NCBI RefSeq assembly: GCF_029784155.1
Contig: NC_073691.1
Coordinates: 90,044,722 to 90,108,721, forward strand
Direction of reading: 5' to 3'
DNA: 64,000 nucleotides
Origin: Uranotaenia lowii
Taxonomy: Eukaryota > Arthropoda > Insecta > Diptera > Culicidae
Of this stretch, positions 63,009-64,000 are shown in pieces. The notes beneath the pieces were generated by a model, which saw only the letters and a program-made list of their open reading frames with translations, made no database searches and was not told the DNA's origin. Positions within the stretch are counted from its first letter, which is position 1. Every line of letters begins with the position of its first letter. A program made the translations under genes and the position numbers.

Positions 63009-63922
63009 TGAACGCTACACCCAAAATAATTTTGAAATTATTTCTACGGTATTTTTCACGTAAACTAAGATTTTGATGCATCATATCGATTCTACGTGAA
63101 TTTTGTATTAACCCCAGTGTAGCAAGGACGCCCCGATAGCAACTACTTTACTTCAATATAATTGCGTCATGAATTTCACGTAAAATCTAAGTGGATGCTT
63201 TAAATCGGTTTCGGCTTTTTTTTCTCTCAAATTCTTATAGGAAAGGTCATACAGCAGCATTCCATCCCAGTAGCTTGGCAAGAGCGGATGTATTTTTGTT
63301 TCGCTATTTATCGGGTGCTTTATAGAAAAGTGAACTAAAAGTTGGAAGTTTTCACAAGCAGTTATCCTGCATCATTCGGTCGTCAATTGCCGAATCAGTT
63401 CAGCAACGGAAGTGACAAGCTGTGTTTCCCCCGGCAGCGCTGGTGCGCAATCCCCACATCTGGCTGGAACATCAGGCTGCCTTGTCGTCACCATCAGCAT
63501 CAGGACCATCAGCAGAGGAGTGCAAATTGTTTCCTCCCAATCCAGGTTTGATTACTGTGTGGGCGGTTGTCCGATAGATCCGGTAATAATTGCCGTAATC
63601 GGATAACGGAAACATTGCACAAGTCTGAATCTGATTGGTTTTTCTCTCCCGGTGAATCGAGCCATCATCAATCAACCGAGGAAAAATCATTGCCGTCGTC
63701 ATCGCCAGGGCCGGCTGCGATCAACGGAAGAACACGTGGTTGTGTACCGAAGAAAAAAAACACTCAAGAAAATTAGCTCGTTAAGAAGTGCTTGAAAAAA
63801 ATTGTAAGTTCTTCTTCATTATTTTTCTCTTTTTCTTTTTACTATCTTTTTCTCTATAATTCGAACATTGTTTGCTTCGTTCATATTTTTAACATTTGAC
63901 ATTCGTGTTCGTGTGAAGAAAT
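63009..63922 (+). other. probable 5' UTR or upstream sequence of the last ORF
   Basis: Short frames only. One (63567-63776) is Ser/Pro/Lys-rich but unrecognised. T-rich, with a GTAAGT at about 63803. Confidence 0.35.
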
Positions 63923-64000
63923 ATGAACGAAGGCGGGGGGTCAATCCCCTCAACTGAGGATGAGGAGGATAGCGTCTATGAGGATGAGGAGCATTTAGAG
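63923..64000 (+). CDS. start of an acidic ORF, runs off the window
   Basis: Begins MNEGGGSIPSTEDEEDSVYE and is still open at the last base after 26 codons. It could be ORF1 of another LINE or a host exon; nothing further can be said. Confidence 0.4.
   Translation, partial: MNEGGGSIPSTEDEEDSVYEDEEHLE

Noticed and set aside
1..64000. CRISPR array, bacterial operon or phage
   Set aside because: No regularly spaced identical repeats with unique spacers; content is entirely eukaryotic transposons and spliced genes.

Overview
The window is eukaryotic and insect-like. It is AT-rich and intron-bearing, and consists mostly of BEL/Pao and Ty3/gypsy LTR elements, LINEs, mariner (D37E type), a hAT derivative and many TA-flanked or fold-back TIR elements. 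The mix points to a culicine mosquito, probably Aedes; this is inference from element content, because no mitochondrial or marker gene is present. No bacterial-type genes, operons or CRISPR arrays are seen.

Layout. 121-16448 is a minus-strand BEL/Pao element (TSD CCCTA) whose 5' LTR was split by a minus-strand Ty3/gypsy element, 'gypsy-1' (7205-16352, TSD CAAT). 17102-17685 is an imperfect minisatellite. 18406-20500 holds remnants of a TIR repeat, a LOA-like LINE 3' end and a mariner. The one host gene I can assemble is on the minus strand: a GNAT/GLYAT-like acetyltransferase of 306 aa with exons 50437-50936, 50175-50372 and 20712-20934. Its splice phases match, its total coding length is 921 nt, and its second intron is 29,240 nt.

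Inside that intron are a 236-bp perfect-centre palindrome (21043-21278), a fold-back TIR element with a tRNA-like sequence in each arm (24218-25437), and a mariner gene split by a non-coding LTR element (26665-29352, TSD CTGGG). Next comes a Jockey-like LINE split by a second Ty3/gypsy element, 'gypsy-2' (29952-45315, TSD AAGC). Gypsy-2 itself carries a 993-bp fold-back element in one LTR (TSD TCCGTAC) and a hAT derivative in gag (TSD ATCTAGAT). The last intron element is a TA-flanked TIR element holding a decayed copy of the syndecan transmembrane and cytoplasmic region (48535-49698).

Upstream of the gene, 53662-59216 is a CR1-like LINE with a PHD-finger ORF1. Its ORF2 is split by a TA-flanked TIR element (55168-56240) that carries an intron-bearing gene fragment. 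59269-61641 looks like the spliced remnant of a multi-exon transcription unit, cut by another TIR element (60535-61418). 62054-63008 is another nested repeat. The window ends in the first codons of an acidic ORF (63923).

How it fits together. Each nested insertion can be removed on paper at its target-site duplication to restore an uninterrupted reading frame or LTR, so the order of events can be read directly. Both gypsy elements place pol in the -1 frame relative to gag, with canonical slippery heptamers (AAAAAAC and GGGAAAC). They also share a conserved non-coding block near the 3' LTR. The most unusual observations are the syndecan capture, the intron-bearing capture, the tRNA-like fold-back element and a spliced-looking antisense block in gypsy-2.
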